Below are positions 51,412-60,559 of a stretch of DNA of 64,000 nt, one piece after another. Made by a program: the position numbers and the translations under genes. How positions within the stretch are numbered: position 1 is the first letter of the stretch; each line of letters starts with the position of its first letter. The stretch is from Paraperibacillus marinus (GTDB taxonomy: Bacteria; Bacillota; Bacilli; Bacillales; DSM-1321): positions 1,674,001 to 1,738,000 of the forward strand of contig NZ_CP143542.1 of NCBI RefSeq assembly GCF_046237605.1. The letters run 5' to 3'. The notes beneath the pieces were generated by a model. That model searched no databases, was not told the origin of the DNA, and saw nothing but the letters and a program-made list of their open reading frames with translations.

Positions 51412-52565
51412 AGCAGAAGCCCATCATAGAACATGTTTACCTGTTTGGCTCAGGGGCAGTGATGACCACAGTTCCGCTGGCGATATTCTGTGCCCTGTAC
51501 TTTCCTATTCCTATGCTGCTTTTTGTGTTCTCACTCTACTATGTTTTAGTGATTCTCCTGAAACTTTACAATACTTATGTGCTGGATAAGGTCCATTTTG
51601 TCGATGACCCAAAGAAAATACGGATGTTTCCCGGCGAAGGGGCGAATCTGGCATTCACTATTTCCAATAGAGGAAAACTTCCCATCCCGCAGGCAAAGAT
51701 CAATTTCACAATAAGCAGAAGCCTGGTGCTGAACGACAGCGGCAAAGAGGGAGGGGAGCTTAATCATCTGTCACAATATTTGTCTCTGCCGCCAGGAAAG
51801 GCAGTCAGCTGGGGGCGGGAAGTTACCGCCCTTCATAGGGGCATATATTATATTCAGGATGCAGAAGTCATACTCTATGATTTATTCAATCTATCAAGCA
51901 TCCATTACCCGCCTGTCCACCGTCTCAGGCAGGAGCTGCTTGTTTATCCGGAGATAAAACCTGTAGCCGGCATAGAAGAAATTAACAAGATTACCCAGGG
52001 AAGCACAGCCGCTTCATTTTCCCTGCATAAGGATGAACTATCGATTGCAGGTGTGAAAAAATATGAGGCGGAGGGGTTCCGGCAGATCCACTGGAAGGCA
52101 AGCGCCCGCAGCGGAGAACTGATCTCCAAAAAATATCAGCCTGTCATACAGAAGGGGTTTACACTCTGTCTCTATCTTACTGCTCCGGCATCCTATTATT
52201 TCCATGCAAATATGGAGGATTTTATCTCTTATACAGCCTTTTTGTGCAAATTCCTGAGCGGCAAAAAAATTCCGTATGAGCTGTTCATTAACATAAGCTC
52301 CCAGGGCGAACCCATACAGATCCATTTGAATGAAGGCAGCCGCCATTTCCTTCATTGTCTGGAGACGCTGGCCATGATAAGCGAGGAGGGGCAGCTGCTG
52401 ACCCAGGAGTACTTTAATCAATTTGTTTCCTCAAAAAGGGCGTCTGATAACATAACCATCTGGATCGGTGAGCATTCTGCCAACAGGCAGGGCGGGTATG
52501 TCAGGACAGTGACAAAGGACGGATTATTGATCGGAGGGGGAAAACATGCTCTCTCTGCTGTTTGA
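51408..52565 (+). CDS. DUF58 domain-containing membrane protein
   Basis: 385 residues. Two N-terminal hydrophobic segments (about 12-48) are followed by a beta-rich region and the DUF58 core: GVKKYEAEGFRQIHWKASARSGELISKKYQPV is the family signature (G..YE.GD..R.IhWkasAR), lying before a von Willebrand A-like fold. Overlaps the MoxR gene at ATGA and the next gene by 20 bases, so the three form one translationally coupled unit. Function probably in cell-envelope assembly, unproven. Confidence 0.9.
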   Translation: MKQKPIIEHVYLFGSGAVMTTVPLAIFCALYFPIPMLLFVFSLYYVLVILLKLYNTYVLDKVHFVDDPKKIRMFPGEGANLAFTISNRGKLPIPQAKINFTISRSLVLNDSGKEGGELNHLSQYLSLPPGKAVSWGREVTALHRGIYYIQDAEVILYDLFNLSSIHYPPVHRLRQELLVYPEIKPVAGIEEINKITQGSTAASFSLHKDELSIAGVKKYEAEGFRQIHWKASARSGELISKKYQPVIQKGFTLCLYLTAPASYYFHANMEDFISYTAFLCKFLSGKKIPYELFINISSQGEPIQIHLNEGSRHFLHCLETLAMISEEGQLLTQEYFNQFVSSKRASDNITIWIGEHSANRQGGYVRTVTKDGLLIGGGKHALSAV

Positions 52566-53502
52566 TTTTATTATTCACTTTGTATTGTTCCTGGTTCTGG
52601 CAAAAGGTCATGTCTTTTACTTCGCAGCAGGTTTTTCAGTGTATTACGCCCTCATGTATCTTCGTCTCAAACGGCTGCCCCGGCTTTCTGTATATATAGC
52701 CTTCCTGGGAGGGGCACTCCTGCTGCGGCAGCAATTGCCTGCGCTTTGGGAATGGTGCTTCCTTGCCGCATTATCGCTTTTCCATATGTACAGCAGCAGC
52801 AGGACGAAACACCTTGGCATGATACGGGTAGGGGGGATTCTTGCGGCTGCGGCAGCAGGCTTCTTAAGTATCTGGCTGTGGCCGATCGCAGCAGGAATCA
52901 TTAAATTTCTTGTAAGCGGGGCTGCTTACCTGATTGCCAATTTATTAGCCCGGCCGCTGATGTTCCTCTTTAATCTGTTTTCAGGAGAGAGTGAACGGGA
53001 ACGTTCGGAACGTATGCAGGCAATGTCGGCAAAGATGCCCAAATATCAGCAGGATCTTACTAACTCTACAGATGGAGGACTATGGACGTATATCATCTTC
53101 ATCACCCTTGGTGCTGCCTTCTTTATCTTCCTTTATATTCAGTATAAGAAAAAGAAAAGAAACGGAGCGGACCCCGTTGAAAGCAGGAACTCCATTCTTG
53201 GAAGCGATCAGGTAAACGCGAAGGGGCTCGGTATTTCAGGATCGAAGAGACCTCCGAAGGACTCAGTCCGAAAAATTGTATACTCCTTTGAAAAGAAATT
53301 GTCAGGAAGGTACGGAAGGATGAGCGGGGAAACGTTTGCTTCGTGGGTATCCCGGTTAAGCATGGATTGTTCAGAAAAAGTGGACACTGAATTCCTCATT
53401 GCCACCTACAGCCAGACCAGGTACAATGACAGCCCAGCGGGGAGCCATGATGCCAGGCTATTTAAACAGGAGATGAACAAATTGGCTTCCTTAAAAGAAT
53501 AA
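52546..53502 (+). CDS. Membrane protein, third gene of the MoxR-DUF58 cluster
   Basis: 318 residues. About four hydrophobic segments in the first 150 residues, a further one at about 178-200, and a soluble C-terminal part (RKIVYSFEKKLSGRYGRMSGETFASWVSRL...) that resembles the DUF4129 tail of YebA-like transglutaminases. The transglutaminase core normally between membrane part and tail (Cys-His-Asp) is not present, so the protein is a shortened counterpart. It overlaps the DUF58 gene by 20 bases. Confidence 0.75.
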   Translation: MLSLLFDFIIHFVLFLVLAKGHVFYFAAGFSVYYALMYLRLKRLPRLSVYIAFLGGALLLRQQLPALWEWCFLAALSLFHMYSSSRTKHLGMIRVGGILAAAAAGFLSIWLWPIAAGIIKFLVSGAAYLIANLLARPLMFLFNLFSGESERERSERMQAMSAKMPKYQQDLTNSTDGGLWTYIIFITLGAAFFIFLYIQYKKKKRNGADPVESRNSILGSDQVNAKGLGISGSKRPPKDSVRKIVYSFEKKLSGRYGRMSGETFASWVSRLSMDCSEKVDTEFLIATYSQTRYNDSPAGSHDARLFKQEMNKLASLKE

Positions 53503-53564
53503 TTGAAGTGGAAATGACTGTTCCTTTCCGGTTAAGGGTACAACTGTACCGAGGAGGGAAAACG

Positions 53565-53966
53565 ATGCTGAAAAAGGTAACGATCCAGACTTCGAAGCGG
53601 GATGAAATGATTGATATTACGAACGAGATCAGGGGTATAATTTCCGGGGTGATAAACGCGGGAGCTGTGCTCGTCTATTGTCCGCATACCACTGCAGGCA
53701 TAACCATCAATGAAAATGCAGATCCGGATGTGAAGACAGACATCATACGGAGACTTGATGAGCTGTTTCCATGGACCCATGCCCTGGACCGCCACCTCGA
53801 AGGCAATACGGCCGCACATTTAAAAGCCTGCACTGTCGGAAGCTCACAGCATCTCATCATAGCTGATGGAGAACTGCTGCTAGGAACATGGCAGGGAGTT
53901 TATTTCTGCGAATGGGATGGGCCGAGGACCAGAGAATTTTTTGTGAAACTGATTCCGGCCCCATAA
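53565..53966 (+). CDS. YjbQ/UPF0047 family protein
   Basis: 133 residues, a compact single domain with VYCPHTTAGITINENADPDVKTDIIRRLD, HLEGNTAAHLKA and GTWQGVYFCEWDGPRTR: all signatures of the YjbQ family. Some members show weak thiamine-phosphate synthase activity; the physiological role is open. The ATG at 53565 with GAGGAGGG is chosen over an upstream start 19 codons earlier. Convergent with the tnrA-like gene (8-base gap). Confidence 0.9.
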   Translation: MLKKVTIQTSKRDEMIDITNEIRGIISGVINAGAVLVYCPHTTAGITINENADPDVKTDIIRRLDELFPWTHALDRHLEGNTAAHLKACTVGSSQHLIIADGELLLGTWQGVYFCEWDGPRTREFFVKLIPAP

Positions 53967-53974
53967 TGCTTTCT

Positions 53975-54265
53975 TTATATCGGAATGTTTAGGGTGGGGG
54001 CAGCTGGCAGCTGCTCCTTTTTCTTTAATTCTTGGCGTATTTCGTTTGTGAGGACTCCGTCCTCGATATGATCAGCTATTTCAGCCAATAATTCAATATC
54101 ATTGAAAGAGTATTTCCGCATGCCTGATTTTGATCGGTCAGGAAAAATGAGCTTGCGCTCTTCATAATATCTGATTTTTCGTTCAGATAATCCGGTCAGC
54201 TCGCTGACAATGCCAATGGAAATTACTTTCTTATCCTTAAAATCATTCCAACCCACATTGCTCAC
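53975..54265 (-). CDS. tnrA: MerR-family nitrogen regulator, TnrA-like
   Basis: 96 residues. KDKKVISIGIVSELTGLSERKIRYYEERKLIFPDRSKSGMRKYSFNDIELL is the winged helix of TnrA/GlnR regulators and is closer to TnrA (VISIGIVSELTGLS) than to GlnR. The C-terminal tail is short, as TnrA uses it to bind feedback-inhibited glutamine synthetase. It would activate or repress at TGTNA-N7-TNACA boxes under nitrogen limitation. A perfect box lies in the divergent region toward the ABC transporter operon; no glnA is adjacent. Confidence 0.85.
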   Translation of the reverse strand: MSNVGWNDFKDKKVISIGIVSELTGLSERKIRYYEERKLIFPDRSKSGMRKYSFNDIELLAEIADHIEDGVLTNEIRQELKKKEQLPAAPTLNIPI

Positions 54266-54380
54266 CCGCTATTCTCCTATATGGTAGGCTTAGTTATAAT
54301 TAGCGTAAAAGAGGCTGGGTCATATATCAATAAAAATAGAAATACAAAATCCAACATATTTCGAGTTTTTTAAAAAAGTA

Positions 54381-54432
54381 TGTTAGAAAGTCTAACATAC
54401 TTGCTGTAAAGACAAGCGGGACTATTTATACT
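54381..54432 (+). promoter_or_regulatory. TnrA/GlnR box and -10 element of the ABC transporter operon
   Basis: TGTTAGAAAGTCTAACA (54381-54397) fits TGTNA-N7-TNACA at every fixed position and is a perfect inverted repeat. TATACT (54427-54432) follows; with a start near 54439 the box centre is about 50 bases upstream, the distance of TnrA-activated promoters. No -35 is needed in that arrangement. The same box could autoregulate the divergent tnrA-like gene. Confidence 0.82.
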
Positions 54433-54525
54433 AAAAAAAAGTTTTGATAAGACAAGAGACTTTGGAAAGGAGTACTTTTGGACTAAAAAAACTGAATATT
54501 TAGAAAAATATTAGGGGGTAAGTAA

Positions 54526-55728
54526 ATGAATGTAAAAAAGCCAATGTCCATTTTACTGACAGCTTCTCTTGCTTTTGGAATCCTTTCTGGATGCGGTAAG
54601 GATGATCCAGCGTCAGGGGATGGCGGAAGCAGCAAAAACCTGAAAGTAATCAAGATCGCTACTCAGACTCCGCTCTCTGGCGGAAGCGCAACACTGGGTG
54701 AAGCAATTAAGCTTGGGGCGCAGCTCCGGCTCGATGAGCAAAAGGAAAAATTCAAGGAGCTGGGCTTCGAACTAAAACTGCAGCCATATGATGATCAGGG
54801 TGATCCGAAAAAGGGTGTAGCCAACGCACAATTGATAGGTTCCGATAAACAGATCATGGGAATTGTAGGTCACCTGAATTCCGGCGTGGCCATCCCATCT
54901 TCGGAAATCTATGAAAAATATAAAATTCCAATGGTATCTCCTTCCAATACCGCTACTGATGTGACCGACCGAAACCTTAAGTCAGTAAACAGGATTTGCG
55001 GAAGAGATGATTACCAGGGACCTGCCGGTGCCGAATATGCCACAGGAAAGCTTGGAGCAAAGAAAGTCTTTATTATCCAGGATAAAACTGCCTACGGGAC
55101 AGGACTTGCTGATGCCTTCAAGAAATCAGTAGAAGAGAAAGGTGCAAAAGTGGTGGGGTATGAGGGAATCACAGTTGGTGAAAAAGATTTCAACGGCGTC
55201 GTGAACCAGGTTCTCTCCAAAAAGCCTGATCTTGTATTCTTCGGCGGGCTTTACTCAGAAGGCGGACTGATTATTAAACAGGCGAGGGAAAAAGGAATTG
55301 ATGTACCATTCATGGGCGGAGACGGCCTGGATTCATCGACGCTTGTAGAAATTGCCGGTAAAGCAGTAAGCAATGTGTTCATTACTTCAGTTGCGGGTGA
55401 TACAGAAGGAACGGACAGCGGCAAGAAGTTTGCTGCAGATTATAAGGCAAAATTCAACAAGCCGACAGAATCCTATTCCGTTTATGGCTATGATTCTATG
55501 GGAGTAGTTCTAAAAGGCCTGGAAGATGCAATCACTGCAAATGGCAAAAAAATGCCGACACGCGAACAGGTCATGAACGCAGTAAGATCTGTTAAGGACT
55601 TCCAGGGAGCTGTCACCAAGGTAAGCTTTGATTCAAAAGGCGATAATGACTTTGCTAAATTCTTCGTATATAAATTCGAAGGTGCAGAATATCCGCCTGC
55701 ATTCGACGCTGAAATTCCAAAGAAATAA
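54526..55728 (+). CDS. Branched-chain amino acid-type ABC transporter substrate-binding lipoprotein
   Basis: 400 residues. Lipobox ILSGC gives an acylated Cys at about residue 23; the mature protein is a type I periplasmic-binding fold (IKIATQTPLSGGSATLGEAIKLGAQLRLDEQ, QLIGSDKQIMGIVGHLNSGVAIPSSEIYE, VFIIQDKTAYGTGLADAF, YDSMGVVLKGLEDAI) of the LivJ/LivK class. It captures a leucine/isoleucine/valine-type or other small amino-acid ligand outside the cell. First gene of the TnrA-controlled operon; AGGGGG precedes the ATG. Confidence 0.92.
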   Translation: MNVKKPMSILLTASLAFGILSGCGKDDPASGDGGSSKNLKVIKIATQTPLSGGSATLGEAIKLGAQLRLDEQKEKFKELGFELKLQPYDDQGDPKKGVANAQLIGSDKQIMGIVGHLNSGVAIPSSEIYEKYKIPMVSPSNTATDVTDRNLKSVNRICGRDDYQGPAGAEYATGKLGAKKVFIIQDKTAYGTGLADAFKKSVEEKGAKVVGYEGITVGEKDFNGVVNQVLSKKPDLVFFGGLYSEGGLIIKQAREKGIDVPFMGGDGLDSSTLVEIAGKAVSNVFITSVAGDTEGTDSGKKFAADYKAKFNKPTESYSVYGYDSMGVVLKGLEDAITANGKKMPTREQVMNAVRSVKDFQGAVTKVSFDSKGDNDFAKFFVYKFEGAEYPPAFDAEIPKK

Positions 55729-55742
55729 ATAGCTGCTGGAGA

Positions 55743-55764
55743 GGGCAGGCGGGGCCTGCCCTTT
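55743..55764 (+). terminator. Partial terminator between binding-protein gene and permease genes
   Basis: GGGCAGGC/GCCTGCCC around GGG followed by TTTCT. The T-run is short, so partial readthrough is likely and would give excess binding protein over permease. Confidence 0.6.
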
Positions 55765-55795
55765 CTCATATTATACAGGAGAGTGATTAGGGCAG

Positions 55796-56782
55796 ATGCT
55801 GAACGATATTTTGCAATCCATCCCGCAGGTATTAATAGATGGAATTACGCTCGGGACTGTATATGCAGTCATAGCACTAGGATATACCATGGTTTATGGA
55901 ATTCTGGAACTGATTAATTTTGCACATGGTGAAATCTTTATGACGGGAGCCTTTATCGGCACCACCCTGCTGATTATATTTACAGGGATTGGATGGGTCT
56001 CCGCCCTTCCTGCTATTGTAATGCTGATCACAGTTTTGCTTCTTACTGCCATTTTAACCGGGCTTCTCGGTATGGGGATTGAAAGAGTGGCATACCGGCC
56101 GCTCCGCAATGCGCCCAAACTGATTCCGCTTATTACGGCAATTGGCATTTCCTTTTTGCTTCAGGATCTGATCCGATTTATTGCTGAAGTGAAAAAGGGA
56201 AATTATATCGTGACTGGACCGAGTCTTTTTACAAATCAGATCAAAATCAATGCCTCATCTATTTCATCCATATTCAATGACGCATCCATAAAGGGATCTT
56301 TTATCATTGTTCTCGTAACGGCAGTAATCATGATGGTGTTCCTTGATTTCTTCGTCAATAAAACAAAATGGGGAATGGCCATGAGGGCTGTTGCCCAGGA
56401 CAGGGAAACAGCATCGCTAATGTCGGTTAATGTTAACAAAGTAATATCACTTACGTTCTTTATTGGTTCAGCACTAGGAGGGGCGACTGGCGTGCTCTTC
56501 GCAGTACAATATGGCACCATTGACCCTTACATCGGATTCATCCTTGGTTTGAAGGCATTTACAGCAGCGGTCCTGGGGGGGATTGGTAATATCCGGGGAG
56601 CGATGCTCGGGGGGCTCTTGCTCGGGGTCATGGAAATGTTCGCTTCAGCTAATCTGACCCTTCTTACATCGGGTGTTTTTGGAGCGGAGTATAAGGATGT
56701 ATTCGCGTTTGCCATTTTAATCATAGTGTTGATCTTCAAGCCGGAAGGCTTATTAGGGAAACCTGTGGCAGAGAAAGTGTAG
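55796..56782 (+). CDS. ABC transporter permease, LivH type
   Basis: 328 residues with eight or so hydrophobic segments; GITLGTVYAVIALGYTMVYGILELINFAHGEIFMTGAF is the LivH N-terminal signature, and GLKAFTAAVLGGIGNIRGAMLGGLLLG is the conserved loop that contacts the ATPase. It forms half of the membrane channel with the LivM-like subunit, 10 bases downstream. Confidence 0.94.
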   Translation: MLNDILQSIPQVLIDGITLGTVYAVIALGYTMVYGILELINFAHGEIFMTGAFIGTTLLIIFTGIGWVSALPAIVMLITVLLLTAILTGLLGMGIERVAYRPLRNAPKLIPLITAIGISFLLQDLIRFIAEVKKGNYIVTGPSLFTNQIKINASSISSIFNDASIKGSFIIVLVTAVIMMVFLDFFVNKTKWGMAMRAVAQDRETASLMSVNVNKVISLTFFIGSALGGATGVLFAVQYGTIDPYIGFILGLKAFTAAVLGGIGNIRGAMLGGLLLGVMEMFASANLTLLTSGVFGAEYKDVFAFAILIIVLIFKPEGLLGKPVAEKV

Positions 56783-56792
56783 GTGAGTCAGC

Positions 56793-58064
56793 ATGAAAAA
56801 ATTATGGAATTCATATTCAGAAAATAAATGGTTTCAGGGCGTATTCCTTTTGGCTTTCGTATCTGTTACAACAGTAAGCTTGTACCTGGCGCAGAAATCC
56901 GTTACGGCTTTCCTTTTGCTTCTGTCTTCCTTGCTGCTCCTGTACTTTACGAAGTTTCCAAACTGGGCAAAATGGCTGGCGGCTGGAGTGATCCTGGCAA
57001 TCTTGCTGCCTGTGGCTGCAAGCGGCGGGGATGCATATGAATCTTATATGGAAGTGGCCTGCCTGGTGGGGATTTATATCGCTATGGCACTAGGGCTTAA
57101 TATCGTAGTCGGTATGGCCGGACTGCTGGATTTGGGCTTTGTAGCATTTTTTGCAGTAGGAGCCTATACATATGGAATTTTTGCCACAGGCCAGGCAGCC
57201 AATTTCATGCCGTTCGGCACTTTCCCGCTCGCAGGAGAAAGCTTTTGGCTGTTCATCGTAATAGGATGCCTTGCCGCCGCATTATTCGGCATCCTCCTCG
57301 GAATTCCTGTCCTGAGGGTAAAAGGTGATTATCTGGCAATAGTGACCCTGGGTTTCGGCGAAATAATCCGGATTATTTTCAATAACCTGGACAAGCCGCT
57401 CAACATTACCAATGGCGCGATGGGAATTGCGTCCATCACGCCGCCAAGGATCTTTGGGATTGAACTTATCTATTCAAGCCAATTTTATTATGTGGTATTG
57501 ATCATATTGGTGTTCACCATATTTACGGTCAGGCGGTTTGAGCATTCAAAGGTCGGCCGTTCGTGGAAAGCGGTGCGTGAAAATGAGATAGCCGCCCAGG
57601 CAATGGGAGTTCCGCTGGTAAGGACAAAATTGATTGCCTTTGCAGTAGGAGCATCCTTTTCAGGCATGATGGGCGTCATATTTGCTGGAAAGCAGACATT
57701 CGTCGATCCCACGAGTTTTACTCTCCTTGAATCCATCACCATACTGGTAATGGTGATACTTGGAGGCATGGGCAGTGTCCCCGGTGTTATCCTGGGTGCG
57801 GCAGTGATGACTATTCTGAATCTGCAGGTATTGACTGAGCTTACAAACTGGCTTAATGAGCTGAGCCTGTCAGGGGCAGTCAGTATCCCGGATGCCCTTT
57901 CTCCATCCAAAATGCAGAGGTTTATCTTTGGTGCACTGTTGATTTTGTTTGCACTTTACAGGCCGAAAGGTTTAATACCCGCCCGCAATCCCATTTATAA
58001 GAACGATGAATCTGCCTCTCAAAAACTTACCGGGGTGGATCGTGATCAAAAGGCAGAGGCATAG
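56793..58064 (+). CDS. ABC transporter permease, LivM type
   Basis: 423 residues. About ten membrane segments; ALGLNIVVGMAGLLDLGFVAFFAVGAYTYG and VTLGFGEIIRIIFNNLD are LivM signatures, with the C-terminal EAA-like ILVMVILGGMGSVPGVILGAAVM. Length, with an extra N-terminal hydrophobic region, is normal for LivM. Partner of the LivH-like permease. Confidence 0.94.
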   Translation: MKKLWNSYSENKWFQGVFLLAFVSVTTVSLYLAQKSVTAFLLLLSSLLLLYFTKFPNWAKWLAAGVILAILLPVAASGGDAYESYMEVACLVGIYIAMALGLNIVVGMAGLLDLGFVAFFAVGAYTYGIFATGQAANFMPFGTFPLAGESFWLFIVIGCLAAALFGILLGIPVLRVKGDYLAIVTLGFGEIIRIIFNNLDKPLNITNGAMGIASITPPRIFGIELIYSSQFYYVVLIILVFTIFTVRRFEHSKVGRSWKAVRENEIAAQAMGVPLVRTKLIAFAVGASFSGMMGVIFAGKQTFVDPTSFTLLESITILVMVILGGMGSVPGVILGAAVMTILNLQVLTELTNWLNELSLSGAVSIPDALSPSKMQRFIFGALLILFALYRPKGLIPARNPIYKNDESASQKLTGVDRDQKAEA

Positions 58065-58075
58065 GAGGCTGGAGC

Positions 58076-58852
58076 ATGGGAATATTGGAAGTTTCAGGTT
58101 TAACCAAAAAATTCGGAGGGTTGACCGCTAATCAGGATGTGTCGATGACAATCCCAAAAAACTCGATAACAGCTGTCATCGGTCCAAATGGAGCGGGCAA
58201 GACTACTTTTTTTAATATGATCACAGGCGTTTATCAGCCTACGTCAGGCAGTATACATCTTGAAGGAGAAGCCATCCATAACATGAAGCCCCATGAAGTA
58301 TCACGAAAGGGCATTTCAAGGACATTCCAAAATATCCGGCTGTTCAGTGAGATGTCTGTAATAGAAAATGTCCTGGTAGGCATGCATACCCATTTAAAAG
58401 CGGGCTTGTTCGGCATCCTGTTCAATCTTCCAAGGGTCAGGAAAGAAGAGAAACAAGCAGAAAGACAAGCCTATCGTCTGCTTGAATATGTGGGCCTTGA
58501 ATCTCTTATGAATGAAACAGCAAGCAGCCTGAGTTACGGCGCACAGCGGCGGCTTGAGATCGCAAGGGCACTTGCAGCAAAGCCTAAGCTGCTGCTCCTT
58601 GACGAGCCGGCTGCAGGGATGAACCCGAAAGAAACCAGGGACTTGACATCCCTCATTAAGAGAATCAGGGATGAATTCAATCTCACCGTGGTACTGATCG
58701 AGCATGATATGAAGCTCGTAATGGAAATATCTGAACACATATACGTATTGGATCATGGAGTGAAAATCGCCGAGGGGCTGCCTGCTGAAATCAGGTCCGA
58801 CCCAAAGGTGATTGAAGCATATCTCGGGACCGGTGCGGTCCATGCTGGATAA
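58076..58852 (+). CDS. ABC transporter ATP-binding protein, LivG type
   Basis: 258 residues. Walker A GPNGAGKTT, signature LSYGAQRRLEIARAL, Walker B LLLLDEPAAGMN and switch His in IEHDMKLVM. The N-terminal GLTKKFGGLTANQDVSM and the ISRTFQNIRLF segment are the LivG subtype. It energises amino-acid uptake in complex with the LivF-like subunit. GGAGG lies before the start. Confidence 0.95.
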   Translation: MGILEVSGLTKKFGGLTANQDVSMTIPKNSITAVIGPNGAGKTTFFNMITGVYQPTSGSIHLEGEAIHNMKPHEVSRKGISRTFQNIRLFSEMSVIENVLVGMHTHLKAGLFGILFNLPRVRKEEKQAERQAYRLLEYVGLESLMNETASSLSYGAQRRLEIARALAAKPKLLLLDEPAAGMNPKETRDLTSLIKRIRDEFNLTVVLIEHDMKLVMEISEHIYVLDHGVKIAEGLPAEIRSDPKVIEAYLGTGAVHAG

Positions 58853-58864
58853 GGGGTGGCAAGG

Positions 58865-59566
58865 ATGCTTGAATTGAAGGAAGTACAAACATATTATAGC
58901 GGCATACAGGCCCTTAAAGGTATCAGCCTGCATGTTCAGCAGGGTGAAATCGTGACATTGATCGGCAGCAATGGAGCCGGGAAGTCAACTGCCCTTAAGT
59001 CAATCAGCGGGCTTGTCAAAGTACAGGGCGGTGTGATTTCGTATAAAGGCGAAAATATAACCAAGACCCTGGCACATGATACTGCTCTGAAGGGCATAGC
59101 CCATGTGCCTGAAGGCCGAAAAATATTTCCCCGGCTGACTGTCAGAGAAAACCTGCTGATGGGAGCATTCTCAGTCAAAGATAAACAGGTTATAGAAGAA
59201 AGAATGGAAAAAGTCTTTGAATATTTTCCAAAGCTAAAGGACCGGGTGCAGCAGAAAGGGGGCACCATGAGCGGAGGCGAACAGCAGATGCTTGCGATTG
59301 GACGTGCCTTAATGATGAAGCCCCAGCTGCTCATGCTCGATGAACCGTCGATGGGACTTGCTCCCATCATCGTCGAACAGATATTTGAAATCATCCAGGA
59401 TCTCAACAGAGAAGGAATCACCATCCTGCTTGTTGAACAAAATGCCTTCCAGGCACTTCAAATCGCCCACCGCGGCTATGTTATTCAAACAGGGGCAATC
59501 AAGCTTGAAGGATACGGCAAGGATTTGATCAGCAATGATGAAGTGAGAGAAGCTTACTTGGCTTAA
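58865..59566 (+). CDS. ABC transporter ATP-binding protein, LivF type
   Basis: 233 residues. ELKEVQTYYSGIQALKGISL, Walker A GSNGAGKST, HVPEGRKIFPRLTVRENL (LivF-specific), signature MSGGEQQMLAIGRAL, Walker B LLMLDEPSMGL. Start ATG 58865 with GGGGTGG upstream is preferred; a GTG nine bases earlier is possible. Last gene of the transporter operon. Confidence 0.95.
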   Translation: MLELKEVQTYYSGIQALKGISLHVQQGEIVTLIGSNGAGKSTALKSISGLVKVQGGVISYKGENITKTLAHDTALKGIAHVPEGRKIFPRLTVRENLLMGAFSVKDKQVIEERMEKVFEYFPKLKDRVQQKGGTMSGGEQQMLAIGRALMMKPQLLMLDEPSMGLAPIIVEQIFEIIQDLNREGITILLVEQNAFQALQIAHRGYVIQTGAIKLEGYGKDLISNDEVREAYLA

Positions 59567-59571
59567 ATTTT

Positions 59572-59600
59572 AAAAACCTGTCCTTGGCAGGTTTTTATTT
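59572..59600 (+). terminator. Terminator of the ABC transporter operon
   Basis: AAAAACCTG/CAGGTTTTT around a short loop, then ATTTTTG. The 190 bases from here to the next gene hold two GGCTGTATA direct repeats (around 59740 and 59760) and no gene. Confidence 0.85.
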
Positions 59601-59793
59601 TTGGAGCAGGATGAGCATGGAGAAAGGGTGTATACCACGAGATGAAGGAGCGGCACATACCAATATAAGGCCTGCATCCTGCTATCGATGAAAGAAGAAA
59701 GTTATTCCTCCTCTGCCATGGAAAATACTTAACCTGTTCAGGCTGTATAAAGCATGTTAGGCTGTATAGGTATTTTTCAAAGGAGGAAAAGGG

Positions 59794-60426
59794 ATGACAT
59801 TTGTTAAATTTTTAATTCCGCTTGCCTTGATTTTATCACTGAAGGCGCCTGCTCCTCTACAGGCTGAAAAAGCAGAAACAGCAGTAAATAAGGAACAGCC
59901 TATTATGGAAAAGGTACCTGCAGAGGGCACGTTATATAAAGTCAAGAACAATGAAAATATAGAAGAAATTGCGAAAAAAGAAGGAGTTCCGCTTGCTCCT
60001 TTAAAGAAAAAATATAAAAAAGTACAGCGGGGCCAAAAGATTGTTCTTCCAAAAACCTACACTCAAAGCGAGAAAGACCTGCTGGCCCGGCTTGTTAATG
60101 CTGAAGCCAAGGGTGAGCCCTACAATGGAAAACTTGCGGTCGCGAATGTAGTGCTGAATCGCACAAAGCATGAGGCTTTTCCCGAGACCGTAAAGGGAGT
60201 GATACTGGAAAAGAAACAATTCACTCCTGTATCAAATGGAGAAATCAATAAGCCGGCAAGCGTTGAGGCCAAAAAAGCCGCCAATGAGGCGATTGCCCTG
60301 CAAGGTACAGGAAAGATTCCAGCAGAAGAATCCATTTATTTCTATAATCCCGACCTGACAGACAGCAAGTGGATGCGCACCCTGACCGTTGTAAAAAAAA
60401 TTGGGCAGCATACATTTGCTAAATAA
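59794..60426 (+). CDS. Cell-wall hydrolase, SleB type, with LysM-like domain
   Basis: 210 residues. Signal peptide (FVKFLIPLALILSLKAPAPLQA), a LysM-like module (YKVKNNENIEEIAKKEGVPLAPLKKKYKKVQRGQKIVLP) and a Hydrolase_2 domain: LLARLVNAEAKGEPYNGKLAVANVVLNRTKHEAFPETVKGVI, with the catalytic Glu in NAEAKGEP. The layout resembles SleB/CwlJ-type spore cortex-lytic enzymes and B. subtilis YkvT. It is secreted; spore or vegetative role not readable here. AAAGGAGG precedes the ATG. Confidence 0.88.
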   Translation: MTFVKFLIPLALILSLKAPAPLQAEKAETAVNKEQPIMEKVPAEGTLYKVKNNENIEEIAKKEGVPLAPLKKKYKKVQRGQKIVLPKTYTQSEKDLLARLVNAEAKGEPYNGKLAVANVVLNRTKHEAFPETVKGVILEKKQFTPVSNGEINKPASVEAKKAANEAIALQGTGKIPAEESIYFYNPDLTDSKWMRTLTVVKKIGQHTFAK

Positions 60427-60440
60427 GAACCACCCGAAAG

Positions 60441-60461
60441 CACCGGGCATCCGGTGTTTTT
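60441..60461 (+). terminator. Terminator after the SleB-type gene
   Basis: CACCGG/CCGGTG around GCAT, followed by seven T. Confidence 0.9.
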
Positions 60462-60559
60462 TTCGTTTTTCGGAGAGAGACCTTTTTATCTGCATTAATT
60501 TAGCATTGTGTTAAAATAATAAATACAGTACCAGGATCAAAAATAGAGGGGGCGCGTAA

